Part shown: positions 61,973 through 64,000 of the stretch, piece by piece
Position numbering within the stretch: position 1 is the first letter of the stretch
Layout of the letters: each line of letters starts with the position of its first letter
Origin: CAVROT01 sp963722905
Lineage (GTDB): Bacteria; Pseudomonadota; Alphaproteobacteria; Rhodobacterales; Rhodobacteraceae
Direction of reading: 5' to 3'
Length of the DNA: 64,000 bases
Assembly (NCBI GenBank): GCA_963722905.1
Contig: CAVROT010000001.1
Span: 223,386 to 287,385 of the forward strand
Notes under the pieces: model-generated
Databases searched by the model: none
What the model saw: only the letters and a program-made list of their open reading frames with translations
Told to the model about the DNA's origin: nothing
Translations under genes and position numbers: made by a program

Positions 61973-63229
61973 ATGGTCGACGGCAGGGATCAGGTGGTCT
62001 TCGAGGGCCCGGTCTGGGCGCTGGGAGCCATGTCTGGAACTTCTCTCGACGGGGTCGACGCAGCGCTCCTCCTGACGGACGGCGACGCGATTTTCGCGTT
62101 CGGCGCATCGGGATACCGCCGCTATTCGGTACCGGAACGGGCAGTGCTGCGCGCGGCACTGGGCAAGTGGGAGGGGGGCGAGGATGCCGCCCGCATGGTC
62201 GGCGCCGCGCATGTCGCCGCGATGGCGCCGCTGGCCGGTGACGCGGCTCTGGCCGGATTTCACGGTCAGACGGTGGCGCACGATCCCGGCGCGCCGGGCG
62301 GGCCGCGCGGACGTGGCACGCGGCAGCTGGGCGACGGGGCGGCGCTGTCGAACGCCCTGGGCCTGCCGGTCGTGTGGGACTTCCGAAGCGCCGACGTGGC
62401 GGCGGGCGGGCAGGGGGCGCCGCTTGCGTCGTTCTATCATCATGCCTGCGCGCGCTGGATGAAGGCGGAGGCGCCGGTGGCGTTCCTGAACCTTGGCGGC
62501 GTCGGCAACCTGACGCTCGTCGATCCGCGGCAGCCCGATCCGGCGGCGCGCGGCGCCTGCGTCGCATTCGACACCGGACCCGCAAACGCGCCCCTGGACG
62601 ATTTCGTCGCATTGCGGACCGGAGCTGCTCAGGACGAGGGCGGCAGGCTCGCGTCGCGGGGTCGCGCGGACGACGGCATCGTGGCGCGGCTTCTGGCCGA
62701 TCCCTACTTCGCCCGGCCGGCGCCGAAATCCCTGGACCGCGACGACTGGTCTTGGCTGGCCGAGGCGGTTGCGGGCCTGTCGGACGCGGACGGGGCCGCG
62801 ACCCTGACGGCCTGTGCGGCGCAGGCGGTCTTGGCCGGGCTGCGGCTGTGCGGGACGCCGCCCGCGCGCCTGCTGGTCAGCGGCGGAGGGCGGCGCAACC
62901 CGGTGCTGATGGCGGCAATATCGCGCGGCGCCCCCTGCCCGGTGGAGCCGGTCGAGGCGGCGGGACTGGACGGCGACATGCTGGAGGCGCAGGCCTTCGC
63001 CTATCTGGCGGTGCGTCTGGCGCGGGAATGGCCGATTTCGGCCCCGGGGACGACAGGCGTGGCCACCCCAGTCGCCGGCGGACGTGTATCCCTGCCGTCG
63101 GCGCCGGGCGCCGGCGTATCGCCACGCTCCGCACGCTCCATGACCGGGTCGGCCGTTCCCGTGGGCGGCGCGGCCGGTGAAAGGGCGGGGCTGCGCGTAT
63201 CGGCCAGCACGGCGATGCCGTTGGCGTAG
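61973..63229 (+). CDS. anmK: Anhydro-N-acetylmuramic acid kinase
   Basis: Phosphorylates 1,6-anhydro-MurNAc released during cell-wall recycling. The 418-residue protein has the sugar-kinase signature GAMSGTSLDGVDAAL, FHGQTVAH, LNLGGVGNLT, FDTGPANAPLDDF and LLVSGGGRRNPVLM. Normal AnmK ends near TTGVATPVAGG. Here the frame continues some 50 residues of Ser/Pro/Ala-rich sequence, overlapping the Hint gene on the other strand by 229 bases. GGGAGGGAAAGG precedes ATG 61973. Confidence 0.94.
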   Translation: MVDGRDQVVFEGPVWALGAMSGTSLDGVDAALLLTDGDAIFAFGASGYRRYSVPERAVLRAALGKWEGGEDAARMVGAAHVAAMAPLAGDAALAGFHGQTVAHDPGAPGGPRGRGTRQLGDGAALSNALGLPVVWDFRSADVAAGGQGAPLASFYHHACARWMKAEAPVAFLNLGGVGNLTLVDPRQPDPAARGACVAFDTGPANAPLDDFVALRTGAAQDEGGRLASRGRADDGIVARLLADPYFARPAPKSLDRDDWSWLAEAVAGLSDADGAATLTACAAQAVLAGLRLCGTPPARLLVSGGGRRNPVLMAAISRGAPCPVEPVEAAGLDGDMLEAQAFAYLAVRLAREWPISAPGTTGVATPVAGGRVSLPSAPGAGVSPRSARSMTGSAVPVGGAAGERAGLRVSASTAMPLA

Positions 63230-63768
63230 ATCGTCTGCGGCGCGTCGAAGCGCGGCCGCCACAGCATCACGTCCAGAGGCCCCGAAAAGCGCCGGACGCG
63301 TTCGCCGTCGACCAGCCAGTCGGCCGGGATGGCGGCGCCGGCGGTCCCGGCATAGACTGCGGCGCGCCAGTCCTCGACCCAGACCGGCTGCTCCGGCGCG
63401 ACCAGCAGATGGCAGGGCGCGCCCGGCGTGTTGCGCGAATTGACCGAAAGCAGGCAGGGGCGCAGGCTGCGCGCCATCACGCGGTCGATCGCGCGCACCG
63501 GCCTGGCACCGCCGTCCCGGGTGGTGACGCGGTCGCCCGGACGCAACGCGCCCACCCGGACGGGACCGCGCGGCGTCGAGACGTAGGCGTCGCCGGCAAG
63601 CCCCGTCATTGCGGCCGCGCGCACGCGTTCGACCCCGCGAAGGGCCGCCGCGATGGACCGATCGGCCATGGCGACCGGACCGGCGTAGTCGTGCGACGGC
63701 GCCTCATGGAACGAGGCGATGCCGATACGGCAGGCGGGGTCCGAAGGGCGCATCCGGTCGTTCGACAT
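63001..63768 (-). CDS. Hint (Hedgehog/intein)-domain protein
   Basis: A 255-residue protein whose central part (about residues 60-205) is a Hint domain: GLAGDAYVSTPRGPVRVGALRPG, DRVTTRDGGARPVRAI, LLSVNSRNTPGAPCHLLVAPEQPVW-type block and VDGERVRRFSGPLDV. Related proteins are common and often multi-copy in Rhodobacterales; their role is unclear, perhaps secreted or self-processing. The first splice residue is not an obvious Cys. The last 75 or so residues overlap anmK antisense and look non-conserved. GGAGGG precedes ATG 63768. Confidence 0.85.
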   Translation of the reverse strand: MSNDRMRPSDPACRIGIASFHEAPSHDYAGPVAMADRSIAAALRGVERVRAAAMTGLAGDAYVSTPRGPVRVGALRPGDRVTTRDGGARPVRAIDRVMARSLRPCLLSVNSRNTPGAPCHLLVAPEQPVWVEDWRAAVYAGTAGAAIPADWLVDGERVRRFSGPLDVMLWRPRFDAPQTIYANGIAVLADTRSPALSPAAPPTGTADPVMERAERGDTPAPGADGRDTRPPATGVATPVVPGAEIGHSRARRTAR

Positions 63769-63920
63769 TGGCAGTGACCCTCCGTGGCGGCGTTGTGCGA
63801 CCCTATACATGTCGAAGTCGTCAAACCGTTAACACGGCCCGGATTGCGCCCGCTTTTCCGCTCGCGTCGCGTCGGCCGACACTGTATCCGGCGTCTCCGA
63901 GGGCCGCTTGCGTCGCTCGT

Positions 63921-64000
63921 GCGGGTGTGGCGGAACGGTAGACGCACCTGGTTTAGGTCCAGGCGCCGCAAGGCGTGGGGGTTCGACTCCCTTCACCCGC
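63921..64000 (+). tRNA. tRNA-Leu (anticodon UAG)
   Basis: The acceptor stem GCGGGTG pairs with CACCCGC at the window end. The D arm is GCG-GAACGGTAGA-CGC. The anticodon stem CCTGG/CCAGG holds loop TTTAGGT with anticodon TAG (reads CUA/CUN leucine). A long variable arm (CGCC-GCAA-GGCG) identifies a class II tRNA, and the T loop is TTCGACT. The discriminator base and any encoded CCA lie just beyond base 64000. Confidence 0.95.

Overview
The window is chromosomal DNA of very high G+C from an alphaproteobacterium, most likely a member of the Rhodobacterales (Rhodobacteraceae/Roseobacteraceae). Supporting signs are the gene order rpoZ-rsh-DUF2062-pdxJ-acpS-lepB-rnc-era, three tandem deformylase genes before fmt, the families DUF1491, DUF1467 and DUF3429, the direct-repeat LexA boxes GTTC-N7-GTTC typical of Alphaproteobacteria, and short intergenic repeats of a kind I associate with this group. 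Almost every gene is a core or common accessory gene. I see no prophage, plasmid, integrase or CRISPR.

Layout. 1-3.2 kb: a truncated MalY/PatB aminotransferase, then def1-def2-def3-(61-codon repeat ORF)-fmt, for N-formyl-methionine metabolism. 3.3-7.6 kb (minus strand): DUF3429, two tandem methyltransferases and rnhA in overlapping frames, then ispH and a NYN-domain gene. 8.3-16.5 kb (plus): rpoZ, the (p)ppGpp synthetase/hydrolase, DUF2062, pdxJ, acpS, lepB-rnc-era and DUF1491. 16.5-19.3 kb (minus): a radical SAM protein and a DUF4130-UdgX uracil-DNA protein, controlled by a perfect LexA box and predicted to be leaderless. 19.4-25.4 kb: an SDR dehydrogenase, a tungstate ABC transporter (tupBCA), a 41-residue membrane peptide, a WD40-cytochrome c protein and a formate dehydrogenase gamma subunit. 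25.6-29.7 kb: a PPOX-type protein, an EamA transporter, split and divergent mnmD/mnmC, and a hemolysin III family protein.

29.9-35.0 kb (minus): a polar amino-acid ABC transporter with a glutamine-synthetase-like enzyme, interrupted by a 31-bp perfect inverted repeat and four 54-bp tandem repeats. 35-41.2 kb: an orphan PhnD-like protein, a TerB protein, a frameshifted MipA porin-like gene, csbD, pyrG, secG, a cytochrome b561 and tdk. 41.6-47.0 kb: carB and aspS, divergent; aspS carries an internal lower-GC segment. 47-51.7 kb: a receiver-domain protein, methylmalonyl-CoA epimerase, DUF1467, an EI24 membrane protein, a nitroreductase, a small hypothetical protein and an M48 lipoprotein protease. 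52-57.8 kb: gltA, gltX, comEC and lexA, the last under its own LexA box. 57.9-61.9 kb (minus): tyrS-trpC-moaC-moeA. 62-64 kb: anmK and a Hint-domain gene overlapping tail to tail, then tRNA-Leu(UAG) at the right edge.

Functional links inside the window: LexA probably represses the radical SAM/UdgX operon about 38 kb away. Tungstate uptake sits beside the formate dehydrogenase membrane subunit, and the molybdopterin genes moeA/moaC are also present. The deformylases and Fmt act on opposite sides of the same formyl group.
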